Origin: Bacteroides bouchesdurhonensis
GTDB lineage: Bacteria > Bacteroidota > Bacteroidia > Bacteroidales > Bacteroidaceae
Length of the DNA: 64,000 bases
Reading direction: 5' to 3'
Assembly: GCF_900155865.1 (NCBI RefSeq)
Contig: NZ_LT707006.1
Span: forward strand, 3,698,577 to 3,762,576
Part shown: piece after piece, positions 41,788 through 50,912 of the stretch
Position numbering within the stretch: the first letter of the stretch is position 1
Layout: each line of letters opens with the position of its first letter
The notes under the pieces: generated by a model
Told to the model about the DNA's origin: nothing
The model's input: the letters and a program-made list of their open reading frames with translations, nothing else
Database searches by the model: none
Translations under genes and position numbers: made by a program

Positions 41788-42387
41788 CTAATACAGATTA
41801 TAATGTATCTTTTTCTCATCATACTTCTGTTTCGGATACTCTTTTGTAGCAGGATAGCCAAAAGGTATGACACAAAGAGGAAGAATATTTTCGGGTAAAG
41901 CTGTGTATTTCCGAACCACCTGCATCCGATCCTCATAAGGATAGGCAGCAGTCCAAACAGCACCCAATCCCATACTTTCAGCTGCCAACAATATATTTTG
42001 GGCAGCAGCCGAACAATCAAGATACCAATAGAACGAACATGTAGAATCTCCACAAACAATAATCGCATTACGTGCCTGTGTCAGCATCTTGGCATACGGA
42101 AGGGCAGCAGCCATCGAATCGAGTATAGCACGATCGGACACTACAATAAATTCCCAGGGACGAGTGTCTTTTCCTGAAGGTCCGGCCATACCGGCACGAA
42201 GCATTAAATCTATTTTTTCTTTCTCTACTCCCTTATCCAAATAAGTGCGCACACTTTTTCGAGCAAAGATATTATCTAAGGCAGGATTTCCTGTCACTGC
42301 CCCCTCTTTACGTTCTTTGGATGAAGAGCAAGAGATCATAGCAGCTAATACCATCATAATATATAGGAAAGAGAAAATCTTTTTCAT
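41788..42387 (-). CDS. Nitroreductase-family lipoprotein
   Basis: A 199-residue flavoprotein-fold protein with lipobox MISC (Cys20). The nitroreductase domain begins FARKSVRTYLDK, continues MLRAGMAGPSGKDTRPWEFIVV (FMN binding), and ends LPLCVIPFGYPATKEYPK. It would be anchored outside the cytoplasmic membrane, like the second exported nitroreductase in this window (21877-22512), to which it is only distantly similar. Thirteen bases separate it from metH on the same strand. Substrate unknown. Confidence 0.86.
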   Translation of the reverse strand: MKKIFSFLYIMMVLAAMISCSSSKERKEGAVTGNPALDNIFARKSVRTYLDKGVEKEKIDLMLRAGMAGPSGKDTRPWEFIVVSDRAILDSMAAALPYAKMLTQARNAIIVCGDSTCSFYWYLDCSAAAQNILLAAESMGLGAVWTAAYPYEDRMQVVRKYTALPENILPLCVIPFGYPATKEYPKQKYDEKKIHYNLY

Positions 42388-42400
42388 TACTGCTTATACA

Positions 42401-45148
42401 CTAAAACAAATTCAACTTATTTCTCTGTGCTTCTTCTAATGAAACGGTTTCACGACGTAACATACCGCTCTTTTCACGAAGGTGCTGATATTCTTTCTCT
42501 AATTCATCAACCAATTCAACTTTTGACTGCTGATTCAATAATCGGGCAGCTATACCAGCATTCTGAGAAGCATCTTTCAGATGAACTACCGGAGCGTGAT
42601 AAACCGGCGCAATCTTCAATGCAGTGTGCATCTTAGAAGTAGTGGCTCCTCCAATAAGAAGAGGAATATCCAAACCGGCTTTCTCTAATTCAGCAGCTAC
42701 ATGTACCATCTCTTCCAAAGAAGGAGTAATCAAACCACTCAGTCCAATCATATCCACTTTTTCTTCGATTGCACGTTGAATGATTGTTTCAGCGGGAACC
42801 ATTACCCCTAAATCCACAATCTCATAACCATTACAAGCCATGACTACTCCCACAATATTTTTTCCAATATCATGTACGTCACCTTTTACGGTTGCAAGCA
42901 GCACCTTTCCGGCAGAACTGTTACCTTCCACTTTCTCCATTTCAATAACTGGTTGTAAGATTGCAACAGCTTTCTTCATTGTACGAGCAGTCTTTACAAC
43001 CTGAGGCAGAAACATTTTACCAGCACCAAAAAGTTCACCAACGTAATTCATTCCATCCATCAACGGACCTTCAATTACATCAACCGCCTTATCGTAAAGA
43101 GACAATGCCTCTGCTAAATCTTGTTCCAAGTAATCGCCAATTCCTTTCATCAAAGCATATTTCAAACGTTCTTGCACAGTTTCTTCCCTCCATGCATCCT
43201 GTTTAGCAACTGCTTGTCCCAAAGTTCCTGACATACTTTCCTTCAAAGATTCAGCCAACTCAATAAGATGTTCGGCTGCATCGGGACGACGATTCAATAC
43301 AACATCTTCTATCTTTTCTAGAACATCAGCCGGAATATCACTATAAAGAACAGATGTTCCAGGATTTACAATTCCCATATCCATACCTTTCTGAATAGCA
43401 TGATAAAGGAATACGGCATGCATTGCCTCACGAATATAATTATTACCCCGGAACGAGAAAGAAAGATTACTTACTCCACCACTAATATGCGCCCCCGGAA
43501 GGTTTTTCTTTATCCATTCAGTTGCCTCAATAAAGTCTACAGCATAATTGTTATGCTCCTCAATCCCCGTAGCAACAGCAAGGACATTTGGATCGAATAT
43601 AATATCGTGGGGATTAAAATTTATTTTATCTACTAAAAGGCGATAAGCCCGTCCACAAACTTCTATCTTACGCGCTGCTGTATCAGCCTGTCCTTTTTCG
43701 TCAAAAGCCATCACTACAGCCGCAGCACCATATTGTTTGATGATACGCGCATGTTCCAGAAATTTTTCCTCCCCTTCTTTTAAAGAAATCGAATTAACGA
43801 TTGATTTACCTTGCAGACATTTTAATCCGGCTTCAATAACTTCCCATTTAGAAGAATCGATCATTACAGGGACACGCGCTATTTCGGGCTCAGACATAAT
43901 TAGATTTAGAAAAGTGGTCATTTCCGTCTTAGCATCCAATAAGCCATCATCCATATTAACGTCAATTACCAAAGCTCCATCTTCTACTTGCTGACGAGCA
44001 ATGGCAAGAGATTCTTCATATTTTTTTTCATTAATGAGACGAAGGAACTTACGTGAACCGGCAACATTGCAGCGTTCACCTACATTCACAAAGTTTATTT
44101 CAGGTTTTACCTCCAACAGTTCTAGTCCGGAAAGCCACATACAATCAGGTGCAGCAGCAGGTACATGAGGTTTGGCGTCTTTTATTAAAGCTGAATATTC
44201 AGCAATATAAGCATCTGTCGTACCACAACATCCACCTATGATATTAACCAGTCCTTCCTGAATATATTCTCTCACTTCATGAGCCATTTCCTCAGGAGTC
44301 TGATCATATTTCCCCAGACTATTTGGAAGTCCGGCATTTGGATATGCACTAATATAATAAGGTGCACGCGCAGCAAGCTGTTTCAAAAAAGGTTTTAGCT
44401 GACGAGCCCCAAAAGAACAGTTCAAACCAATGGAGAAAATATTGGCATGCTGTATCGAAGCCAGAAAGGCTTCTAAGGTTTGTCCGGACAATGTTCGCCC
44501 ACCAATATCGGATACAGTAACAGAAAGCATGACAGGAACTTCTATTCCCATCGTTTTCATAGCCTGTTCGGCAGCAAATATAGCAGCTTTAGCATTTAAC
44601 GTATCAAAGATCGTTTCAATCAGGATTGCATCAACACCCCCTTCGAGCATTGCTTCCATTTGCTGTTGATAGGATGCAGCCAAGTCATCGTAAGTCAAAG
44701 CGCGGAAAGCCGGATTGTTCACATCCGGACTCATGGAACAAGTTTTATTAGTAGGTCCCACAGAACCTGCCACAAAACGAGGCTTATCCGGAGTCTTTGC
44801 CGTATATTCATCAGCCAAATCACGAGCTAACTTCACGGCTGCCAAGTTCATCTCACGCACATATTCTTCTACGTGATAATCAGCCATAGAAACTGTAGTA
44901 GAACTAAATGTATTGGTTTCAATAATATCCGCACCGGCTTCCAAATATTTACGATGAATATCTTGAATAACATCAGGACGGGTCAGGCACAACAAATCAT
45001 TATTCCCTTTCAACAAGCCGGGAATATGCGCAAAACGTTCACTACGGAAATCTTCTTCTTTAAGATTATATTGTTGAATCATTGTACCCATCGCTCCATC
45101 CAAAATCAGGATTCGCTCAGGTACAATCTGAGAAATTGTCTTTTTCAT
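42401..45148 (-). CDS. metH: Cobalamin-dependent methionine synthase lacking the activation domain
   Basis: A 915-residue enzyme transferring a methyl group from methyl-tetrahydrofolate to homocysteine. Domains: homocysteine-binding barrel with zinc cysteines Cys244, Cys307 and Cys308; pterin-binding barrel from about 350 ([17 protein letters not shown]); B12 cap domain from about 640; cobalamin-binding domain with GDVHDIGKN, His759 being the cobalt ligand. It ends about 130 residues later with a helical tail. Full-length MetH is about 1230 residues: the missing 300 correspond to the separate gene at 4636-5538. No cobalamin riboswitch was seen upstream. Confidence 0.94.
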   Translation of the reverse strand: MKKTISQIVPERILILDGAMGTMIQQYNLKEEDFRSERFAHIPGLLKGNNDLLCLTRPDVIQDIHRKYLEAGADIIETNTFSSTTVSMADYHVEEYVREMNLAAVKLARDLADEYTAKTPDKPRFVAGSVGPTNKTCSMSPDVNNPAFRALTYDDLAASYQQQMEAMLEGGVDAILIETIFDTLNAKAAIFAAEQAMKTMGIEVPVMLSVTVSDIGGRTLSGQTLEAFLASIQHANIFSIGLNCSFGARQLKPFLKQLAARAPYYISAYPNAGLPNSLGKYDQTPEEMAHEVREYIQEGLVNIIGGCCGTTDAYIAEYSALIKDAKPHVPAAAPDCMWLSGLELLEVKPEINFVNVGERCNVAGSRKFLRLINEKKYEESLAIARQQVEDGALVIDVNMDDGLLDAKTEMTTFLNLIMSEPEIARVPVMIDSSKWEVIEAGLKCLQGKSIVNSISLKEGEEKFLEHARIIKQYGAAAVVMAFDEKGQADTAARKIEVCGRAYRLLVDKINFNPHDIIFDPNVLAVATGIEEHNNYAVDFIEATEWIKKNLPGAHISGGVSNLSFSFRGNNYIREAMHAVFLYHAIQKGMDMGIVNPGTSVLYSDIPADVLEKIEDVVLNRRPDAAEHLIELAESLKESMSGTLGQAVAKQDAWREETVQERLKYALMKGIGDYLEQDLAEALSLYDKAVDVIEGPLMDGMNYVGELFGAGKMFLPQVVKTARTMKKAVAILQPVIEMEKVEGNSSAGKVLLATVKGDVHDIGKNIVGVVMACNGYEIVDLGVMVPAETIIQRAIEEKVDMIGLSGLITPSLEEMVHVAAELEKAGLDIPLLIGGATTSKMHTALKIAPVYHAPVVHLKDASQNAGIAARLLNQQSKVELVDELEKEYQHLREKSGMLRRETVSLEEAQRNKLNLF

Positions 45149-45239
45149 TGTTACCTTTTCACTTAATACCTATTAGCACTCTGCCATTTATTGCTCACAG
45201 TCCAAGAATAGCCTATCCTAGACTACAATCTCATATATC

Positions 45240-45692
45240 TTACCGTTTAAACATTCTTGCCATGTCCCGGCGGTCATCTTTTTCTTTTATTGATTCGCGT
45301 TTATCATATTCTTTCTTACCTTTTGCCAAGGCTACAACCAGTTTCGCCAAACCTTTTTCATTGATAAACAAGCGTACAGGGACAATAGTGAATCCGGGAT
45401 CTTTCGTTCCCCTCTGAAGTTTCTCTATTTCTTTTTTATTCAATAACAGCTTCCTTTCTCTACGTGCTGTGTGATTATTGTACGATCCATAGAAATATTC
45501 AGCAACGTGCATATTTTTCACCCACAGTTCGCCTTTCACAAAATAACAAAATGTATCTACTAGGCTAGCTTTACCCAAACGAATAGATTTGATTTCTGTA
45601 CCTGTCAGTACAATACCTGCTGTATAGGTATCTACCAATTCATAATCAAACGTAGCACGTTTATTCTTTATATTTACAGGAGGCTGTTTCAT
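45240..45692 (-). CDS. smpB: SsrA-binding protein
   Basis: A 150-residue protein that delivers tmRNA to stalled ribosomes. The beta-barrel carries [30 protein letters not shown], then [22 protein letters not shown] and the basic [12 protein letters not shown]; the charged tail [11 protein letters not shown] is expected to fold in the ribosome. Length is typical. It lies in a run of minus-strand genes between the Yip1-like gene (nine bases upstream) and metH (91 bases downstream). Confidence 0.95.
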   Translation of the reverse strand: MKQPPVNIKNKRATFDYELVDTYTAGIVLTGTEIKSIRLGKASLVDTFCYFVKGELWVKNMHVAEYFYGSYNNHTARRERKLLLNKKEIEKLQRGTKDPGFTIVPVRLFINEKGLAKLVVALAKGKKEYDKRESIKEKDDRRDMARMFKR

Positions 45693-45701
45693 CTTTGCAT
45701 A

Positions 45702-46277
45702 TTAATTAAGTATAGCCGTCAGTTTGTTGAACACAAATTGAATCACTGTCGGACATAGTATTAACAATAGAGACGACAAAAGGGTATACTTCAATCGTTG
45801 TTTTTCTTCCACTCTCATCATTATGGGTGCACCTTCCCACACCACATAAACGATGTAGAATTGCAACAACCAGGCAATAATTCTAAAATCAGGTAAAAGT
45901 CCGGTGACGATTTGTAACAAGAAAGGTACAACAAGCGCATATCCGGCAAACTGCTGTGCCAATGAGATATTTGCCGACATACCAAACATCCTGATCCCCA
46001 TCTCATTAATAGCATAAGCCGCCAGAAAGTAACCACCGAATAAGGCCACAGCTACGGCACAACAGTTGGTCATAGCTATCTGGAAACTTTGAGGTCCTCC
46101 CCATCCATTGGTCAGCAAAGAGCCAATGAAAACAGACAGACCACATAAACCTATCATAGGATAGACAAAGGCAATGAATACCTTTCGCCTATCCTTTTCC
46201 ATAGAAATTTCCTCCCAAGCTTTGACCGGAGAGGAAATCAATTTCATTGCGATGTTAAATAATTCTTTGTAATTCAA
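45702..46277 (-). CDS. Yip1-domain membrane protein
   Basis: A 191-residue protein with about five membrane segments after an amphipathic N-terminus. The start MNYKELFNIAMKLISSPVKAWEEIS is characteristic of bacterial YIP1-family proteins. The function in bacteria is unknown. It overlaps the NigD-like gene by four bases and precedes smpB, so it is probably part of the same message. Confidence 0.83.
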   Translation of the reverse strand: MNYKELFNIAMKLISSPVKAWEEISMEKDRRKVFIAFVYPMIGLCGLSVFIGSLLTNGWGGPQSFQIAMTNCCAVAVALFGGYFLAAYAINEMGIRMFGMSANISLAQQFAGYALVVPFLLQIVTGLLPDFRIIAWLLQFYIVYVVWEGAPIMMRVEEKQRLKYTLLSSLLLILCPTVIQFVFNKLTAILN

Positions 46278-47044
46278 AGTTTGTCGTTATATTTATATTC
46301 AAATGAAACTGGAGTTGTTTTTGTCGGAACTTCTCCATTTGAAAGAGAATTTTTCTCTATTTGAATAATGATATTTGCCGGAAAACTTCCATATTTTTCT
46401 TTATATGCATACAGAACCTCTTTTAAATCAAAAGTTCTATAAGAAAAATATCTAAGACTTTCTCCTGTTTCTTCCGATTGATGACGCAAATATAAAGTCA
46501 AGCCAGAGCCCTCTTCCTTACCCTTCAATTTATCTGTATAATATACCAAACTAAATTTATGTTTATCAATATTTTCTTTCGCATAATACTGAATAGGAAT
46601 AACCAAATTATAATTATCAAACATTAGCGGCTTAGAATATTCATTCGAAATCTCTATAACAGGTCTATTAGATACATAGGTATCATCCGCATCCATTTCC
46701 TCTGTAATACCGTAAACGCCATTCCCTGAAATCTTTTGTGCTGCATTGACTGTTATATTGATAGTCTGAGAATTCGGATCCACATCAGTTTTCGTATCAT
46801 AAGTATACAACATATATATAAAATCATCTGAATTTACATTGGATAGTTCTGTCACAATATTTTTTGAAACCATTTTATATCCACTGATATCCAGAAAAGA
46901 TACATAGGCAAACATATTATCCGTTACTTTAGCTACGGTATAAGCCTGTACCTCAGTATTATCATCACCCTTCAAACAAGAAGTAACAGATACCCCCATT
47001 AAAACAACCATCAAGGTCACCAAGAAAAATTTCATTTGTTTCAT
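46274..47044 (-). CDS. NigD-like lipoprotein
   Basis: A lipoprotein of about 256 residues with lipobox VTSC and CLKGDDNTEVQ after it, the usual N-terminus of NigD-like Bacteroides proteins. The remainder is beta-rich without catalytic motifs (KFSLVYYTDKLKG, LTLYLRHQS). NigD was named from a bacteriocin-linked gene cluster in B. fragilis, but most members, including this one, have no known role. A start three codons earlier is also possible. TATCTTTG (47068-47075, minus strand) is the likely -7 element for this operon. Confidence 0.8.
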   Translation of the reverse strand: MKQMKFFLVTLMVVLMGVSVTSCLKGDDNTEVQAYTVAKVTDNMFAYVSFLDISGYKMVSKNIVTELSNVNSDDFIYMLYTYDTKTDVDPNSQTINITVNAAQKISGNGVYGITEEMDADDTYVSNRPVIEISNEYSKPLMFDNYNLVIPIQYYAKENIDKHKFSLVYYTDKLKGKEEGSGLTLYLRHQSEETGESLRYFSYRTFDLKEVLYAYKEKYGSFPANIIIQIEKNSLSNGEVPTKTTPVSFEYKYNDKL

Positions 47045-47128
47045 AAACAACATATTTTTAGATTTTGCAAAGATATAAATTCTAATTCACAATTAATAAA
47101 TGCTATCACTTAAAAAATACTGCATCCA

Positions 47129-47629
47129 CTAATTTATTATTTTTGCAAAAAGTTCCAAATGATCATCTACATAACTAGCAATCGTTGCAGTTACCCGTTC
47201 TTCCATGTCCAGATATTCTTCCTCCAGATCATCAAAAGCCTCAAATTGCTCATACATTGCCATAAATTCATCATCGGTGCGTTCCTTCTCTAAGTCTTTA
47301 CGATTGGCATCATATATCTTCTTGGCCTTATATATTAATTTAGAAAAATCATCCGCACCCCATAAACGCATCACCTTTGCAAATGGATTATCAAAAATAT
47401 ATCCTCCATAACCATTTTGAATCAACTGGCAGAATCCGCCAACCATTATTTCCTCACGTAAAATCTGATAAGCCAACAACGAATGTTGCTCTCCTGTCAG
47501 CAAAGACATTGTTTCAGCAGTCAATTCACCGCCAACCACTTCTTTATATTTATCTGTGAATACTTGGATAAATTCATCCATGCCTTCACCTGCGGCAGCC
47601 TGTAAAGCCGCATCTGTTATCTCTATCAT
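47129..47629 (-). CDS. DMP19-like (DUF4375) protein
   Basis: A 166-residue acidic, all-helical cytoplasmic protein. It resembles the DMP19/DUF4375 family: an N-terminal helix, GEQHSLLAYQILREEIMVGGFCQLIQNGYG, then YIFDNPFAKVMRLWGADDFSKLI. DMP19 of Neisseria is a DNA-mimic that binds a repressor, but whether this protein mimics DNA is unknown; its C-terminal half is strongly acidic (FDDLEEEYLDMEE). TAGCTTTG on the minus strand (47654-47661) is a probable -7 element. Confidence 0.78.
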   Translation of the reverse strand: MIEITDAALQAAAGEGMDEFIQVFTDKYKEVVGGELTAETMSLLTGEQHSLLAYQILREEIMVGGFCQLIQNGYGGYIFDNPFAKVMRLWGADDFSKLIYKAKKIYDANRKDLEKERTDDEFMAMYEQFEAFDDLEEEYLDMEERVTATIASYVDDHLELFAKIIN

Positions 47630-47713
47630 AGCTCTGTCCTATAAGTTTTGCAACAAAGCTACGAATTTTTATTCTATTTCCTATAACGATACTTCTATTA
47701 TCTTACTAAAACA

Positions 47714-47742
47714 GTTTTCCCGGGATGTACGTCCGGGGAAAC
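47714..47742 (-). terminator. Terminator after the HsmA-like gene
   Basis: A 10-bp stem (GTTTTCCCGG with CCGGGGAAAC, one G-T pair) lies a few bases after the stop codon on the minus strand, followed by a short T run. Confidence 0.7.
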
Positions 47743-47746
47743 TTGT

Positions 47747-48151
47747 TTATTCATGCAAATGCATTCCCAAATACACTCCTATTAAATAAGGTATAAGCCA
47801 AATACACCACACAACAATACTAAAGCGATTGAAATGCTGTTTAGCTATAGCAGACCCTTTCACATAAGTCCATATCGCCCACGAAGCATGCACAAACATC
47901 AAAAGGATGGCAATCGTCCCCGTCACCGTATGAATTTCATCATGCAAGTGAGTCAGTTCTGCTATGTGCTCCATCAGACTAGTCCCCACCGTATCAGCCA
48001 CCAATCCCAATAGAAAAAAAACAATATGCCAAAATTTTAGTTTCTTTTGAAGACGTTCTCCCCAGACACCAATCGTATAAAAAATCAACGCAAATGAAAT
48101 TACGCAAATCGCAGCTATTAAATAATGTATGTCTACCTGATTTAGTTCCAT
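47747..48151 (-). CDS. HsmA-family four-helix membrane protein
   Basis: A 134-residue integral membrane protein with four hydrophobic segments and several histidines placed in or near them (HYLIAAICVISF, FWHIVFFLLGLVADTVG, HDEIHTVTGTIAILLMFVH, IWLIPYLIGVYLGMHLHE). It matches the TIGR03987/HsmA-type family of short membrane proteins. The histidine pattern could bind haem or metal, but this is inference. It is separated from the DMP19-like gene by 117 bases and ends at a hairpin. Confidence 0.7.
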   Translation of the reverse strand: MELNQVDIHYLIAAICVISFALIFYTIGVWGERLQKKLKFWHIVFFLLGLVADTVGTSLMEHIAELTHLHDEIHTVTGTIAILLMFVHASWAIWTYVKGSAIAKQHFNRFSIVVWCIWLIPYLIGVYLGMHLHE

Positions 48152-48295
48152 AAGATTTAGTTTTCAGATAACAACAACCTCGTAAACAGATAGTTCAATA
48201 AGTTTCAATCTTTCAGAAATGCAATCCCGACTTTGCAAACGAAAGAGAAACGTAAACCTAATTCTTGCTTTTCACAAAAAAGTAATAAATGGCAA

Positions 48296-48326
48296 TTTGC
48301 AGAAACAAATAAATCAACTAACTTTG
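48296..48326 (+). promoter_or_regulatory. Canonical promoter of the IscU-like/GGGtGRT pair
   Basis: TTTG (48296-48299) and TAACTTTG (48319-48326) are 19 bp apart. Transcription would start near 48330, giving a leader of about 59 bases, and ruling out the earlier in-frame ATG at 48233. Confidence 0.75.
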
Positions 48327-48388
48327 TGGGCGATTTAGAGAATCACGACTACGTATTTTTAATTATATCATTTAAAAAAGAGCTAATT

Positions 48389-49090
48389 ATGACTTATTCA
48401 CACGAAGTGGAACACATGTGTGTTGTAAAGAAGGGCCCTAATCACGGACCGGCTCCCATACCCGAAGAAGGCAAATGGGTAAAATCAAAAGAAATTGTTG
48501 ATATTTCAGGTTTGACACACGGTATTGGTTGGTGCGCTCCTCAACAGGGTGCTTGCAAACTGACACTGAACGTTAAAGAAGGTGTTATCCAGGAAGCTTT
48601 AGTGGAGACTATCGGATGTTCTGGTATGACTCACTCGGCTGCTATGGCTGCTGAAATCCTTCCGGGTAAAACTATCCTTGAAGCATTGAACACAGACTTA
48701 GTTTGCGACGCTATCAATACTGCTATGCGTGAACTATTCTTGCAGATCGTATACGGACGTACTCAATCAGCTTTCTCTGAAGGTGGTTTGATCATCGGTG
48801 CCGGTCTGGAAGACTTGGGAAAAGGTCTACGTAGCCAAGTAGGTACTCTTTACGGTACTTTGGCTAAAGGTCCCCGTTACCTTGAAATGGCTGAAGGTTA
48901 CATCAAAAATATCTTCTTGGATAAGAATGATGAAATCTGTGGATATGAATTCGTGCACATGGGTAAATTCATGGATGAAATCAAGAAAGGAACCGATGCT
49001 AACGAAGCATTGAAGAAAGTTACCGGCACTTACGGACGTGTAACAGCAGAACAGGGAGCAGTTAAACATATTGATCCACGTCACGAATAA
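48389..49090 (+). CDS. IscU/NifU-like iron-sulfur scaffold protein
   Basis: A 233-residue protein from MTYSHEVEHM. The central part resembles IscU: HGIGWCAPQQGACKLTL, VETIGCSGMTHSAAMAAEIL and LVCDAINTAMREL provide three conserved cysteines for cluster assembly. It has an extra N-terminal segment (KKGPNHGPAPIPEEGKW) and a long C-terminal part (GGLIIGAGLEDLGKGLRS) absent from ordinary IscU. Codon use is strongly biased, which suggests high expression. It lies 18 bases before the GGGtGRT gene with a strong AAGGAGG between, and the two families usually occur together. The actual client is unknown. Confidence 0.84.
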   Translation: MTYSHEVEHMCVVKKGPNHGPAPIPEEGKWVKSKEIVDISGLTHGIGWCAPQQGACKLTLNVKEGVIQEALVETIGCSGMTHSAAMAAEILPGKTILEALNTDLVCDAINTAMRELFLQIVYGRTQSAFSEGGLIIGAGLEDLGKGLRSQVGTLYGTLAKGPRYLEMAEGYIKNIFLDKNDEICGYEFVHMGKFMDEIKKGTDANEALKKVTGTYGRVTAEQGAVKHIDPRHE

Positions 49091-49108
49091 TATAAGGAGG
49101 AAAAAACT

Positions 49109-50119
49109 ATGATTAGAGAAGTAAAATTCGAAAGCCAAGACCGTCGTATCAAAGGTATTATCGCTGCCTTGAACGCTAACGGCATCAAAGACATCGAAGA
49201 AGCTAACGCAATCTGCGAAGCTGCCGGACTTGATCCTTATAAAACTTGTGAAGAAACTCAGCCTATCTGTTTTGAAAATGCAAAATGGGCATATGTGGTA
49301 GGAACTGCAATCGCACTGAAAAAGCATTGCACAAACGCTGCAGAAGCAGCAGAAGCTATCGGTATCGGTTTGCAAGCATTCTGTATTCCGGGTTCTGTAG
49401 CCGACGACCGTAAGGTTGGTATCGGTCATGGTAACTTGGCTGCTATGTTGCTGCGTGAAGAAACTAAATGTTTCGCATTCTTGGCAGGTCACGAGTCATT
49501 CGCTGCTGCTGAAGGTGCTATCAAAATTGCTGCAAAAGCAGACAAAGTACGTAAAGAACCATTACGTTGTATCTTGAACGGTCTTGGAAAAGACGCTGCT
49601 CAGATTATCTCTCGTATCAACGGCTTTACTTATGTTCAGACTCAGTTTGATTATTTCACAGGTGAACTGAAAGTTGTCCGCGAAATCGCTTATTCTGACG
49701 GTCCTCGTGCAAAAGTAAAATGTTACGGTGCTGATGATGTTCGCGAAGGTGTAGCCATCATGTGGAAAGAAGGTGTAGATGTATCTATCACTGGTAACTC
49801 TACTAACCCGACTCGTTTCCAACATCCGGTTGCTGGTACTTACAAGAAAGAACGCGTTCTTGCAGGTAAACCATATTTCTCAGTTGCTTCAGGTGGTGGT
49901 ACAGGTCGTACTCTTCACCCAGATAATACGGCTGCTGGTCCTGCTTCTTATGGTATGACAGACACGATGGGTCGTATGCACTCAGACGCTCAGTTCGCTG
50001 GTTCTTCATCAGTTCCTGCTCACGTGGAAATGATGGGATTCTTAGGAATTGGTAACAACCCGATGGTAGGTTGTACTGTAGCTTGTGCTGTAGACGTAGC
50101 TCAGGCTTTGTCTAAGTAA
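49109..50119 (+). CDS. GGGtGRT-family protein
   Basis: A 336-residue soluble protein named for its signature, here SGGGTGRTLHPDN, followed by TAAGPASYGMTDTMGRMHSD. Other features are cysteines in NAICEAAGLDPYKTCEETQPICFENAKW and in VGCTVACAVD. The family is widespread in anaerobes next to the IscU-like partner and has no established function; iron-sulfur chemistry is likely by context. Biased codons, the consensus ribosome site and a strong terminator indicate a highly expressed gene. Confidence 0.87.
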   Translation: MIREVKFESQDRRIKGIIAALNANGIKDIEEANAICEAAGLDPYKTCEETQPICFENAKWAYVVGTAIALKKHCTNAAEAAEAIGIGLQAFCIPGSVADDRKVGIGHGNLAAMLLREETKCFAFLAGHESFAAAEGAIKIAAKADKVRKEPLRCILNGLGKDAAQIISRINGFTYVQTQFDYFTGELKVVREIAYSDGPRAKVKCYGADDVREGVAIMWKEGVDVSITGNSTNPTRFQHPVAGTYKKERVLAGKPYFSVASGGGTGRTLHPDNTAAGPASYGMTDTMGRMHSDAQFAGSSSVPAHVEMMGFLGIGNNPMVGCTVACAVDVAQALSK

Positions 50120-50138
50120 TTTAAGTTACTTTTATATA

Positions 50139-50168
50139 AGGAGAATAGTATTAAACAGCTATTCTCCT
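50139..50168 (+). terminator. Terminator after the GGGtGRT gene
   Basis: AGGAGAATAG pairs perfectly with CTATTCTCCT around a 10-base loop, followed by ATTTTTATTT. Confidence 0.9.
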
Positions 50169-50251
50169 ATTTTTATTTAAAATAGAAAACAAATGGAATA
50201 GAGTTTCCATTCAGCTACTTATTAAAAAATGAGCTTTTAGCTCTTATTCTC

Positions 50252-50398
50252 TGATCTGAAAACCGCCAAAATGAAGTCCTGGGAATAAGTTACTGAAAGT
50301 TCGCGCTCTATGGGCGTGAACTATTCATACTTATGAATGGACACGGTGCTTGGCGGTACCTCAGATCAAATGTAAGTATTGAATGGTTCCGCCTTTTT
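50252..50398 (+). ncRNA. Riboswitch-like structured RNA with alternative terminator
   Basis: Nested pairing: P1 50252-50259/50361-50368 (8 bp), P2 50262-50269/50350-50357 (8 bp), P3 50276-50279/50339-50342 (4 bp), enclosing P4 50299-50306/50314-50321 (8 bp, one G-U) and P5 50323-50328/50333-50338. The P2 3' strand can instead pair with 50382-50390: GGCGGTACC with GGTTCCGCC, 8 of 9 positions, followed by TTTTTTATC, an intrinsic terminator four bases before the next start codon. P2 and the terminator exclude each other. No known riboswitch class was recognised. No clear promoter was found directly upstream. Confidence 0.62.
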
Positions 50399-50402
50399 TA
50401 TC

Positions 50403-50615
50403 ATGATACACATAGGAAAACTTATCGAAAAAGAAGTATACAAGCAAAATATTTCAATATCTTGGTTTGCTCAAAAACTATATTGCGACCGAACAAATAT
50501 TTATAAAATATTTAATCGGCAAAGCATTGATACAGAGTTACTATTACGCATCTCTAAAATTCTTAAATATGACTTTTTTCTCTACTATCAAAAAGAGTTA
50601 TCCGGCCGATATTAA
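50403..50615 (+). CDS. Small XRE-like helix-turn-helix protein (copy 1)
   Basis: A 70-residue protein starting MIHIGKLIEKEV. The helix-turn-helix is ISWFAQKLYCDRTNIYKIFNRQSIDTELLLRISKIL, ending FFLYYQKEL. A start eight codons earlier falls within the predicted terminator and is less likely. A paralogue with 45 of 66 aligned residues identical lies at 54217. Such mini-regulators are common in Bacteroides, and targets are unknown. It is placed directly behind the structured RNA, which suggests conditional expression. Confidence 0.82.
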   Translation: MIHIGKLIEKEVYKQNISISWFAQKLYCDRTNIYKIFNRQSIDTELLLRISKILKYDFFLYYQKELSGRY

Positions 50616-50912
50616 ATATAAATTCATCAAACTCCAATCATAACTCCCGAAGGACGATCTCAAACACCTAAAGAGACGATTAAAGTAGTCGAAAGAACAC
50701 GTGAATTATATTCTACAAATATGTCTAAAATTTCACTACGCTAATTTTATATTTCTCTTCTCATACAGACTACCTTTGTGACATAAATAAGAACAAGCAA
50801 GCTAAGTATTAACATGAACAAAATCGGTTATCTACATTCAAATGACTATTCTGTAATATACAATACTCCCCTTCTTGAATAAAGATTTTTATTAACTACT
50901 AAAATAAAAGAA
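50616..50912 (+). promoter_or_regulatory. Spacer and promoter before the InlB-repeat lipoprotein
   Basis: TACCTTTG (50771-50778) is a good -7 element; transcription from about 50782 gives a leader of 130 bases. Before it, the frame 50622-50744 is open for 40 codons (it includes ETIKVVERTRELYSTNMSK) but lacks an early start codon; it may be the tail of a lost gene. Nothing else was recognised. Confidence 0.5.

Noticed and set aside
45149..45239. Possible cobalamin riboswitch before metH
   Set aside because: Only 91 bases separate smpB and metH and no B12-box-like sequence is visible.
48233..48388. Longer N-terminus for the IscU-like protein
   Set aside because: Begins upstream of a canonical promoter, so it cannot be on the main transcript.
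50252..50368. Invertible DNA segment bounded by inverted repeats (TGATCTGA / TCAGATCA extended by ACCGCCAA / TTGGCGGT)
   Set aside because: The 80-base interior has no promoter element on either strand and itself folds into two more hairpins, which fits an RNA better than a phase-variable promoter. A TACATTTG on the minus strand lies at its edge without a -33 element.
50622..50744. 40-codon open frame after the first mini-HTH gene
   Set aside because: No usable start codon near its beginning and no family recognised; at most the tail of a lost gene.
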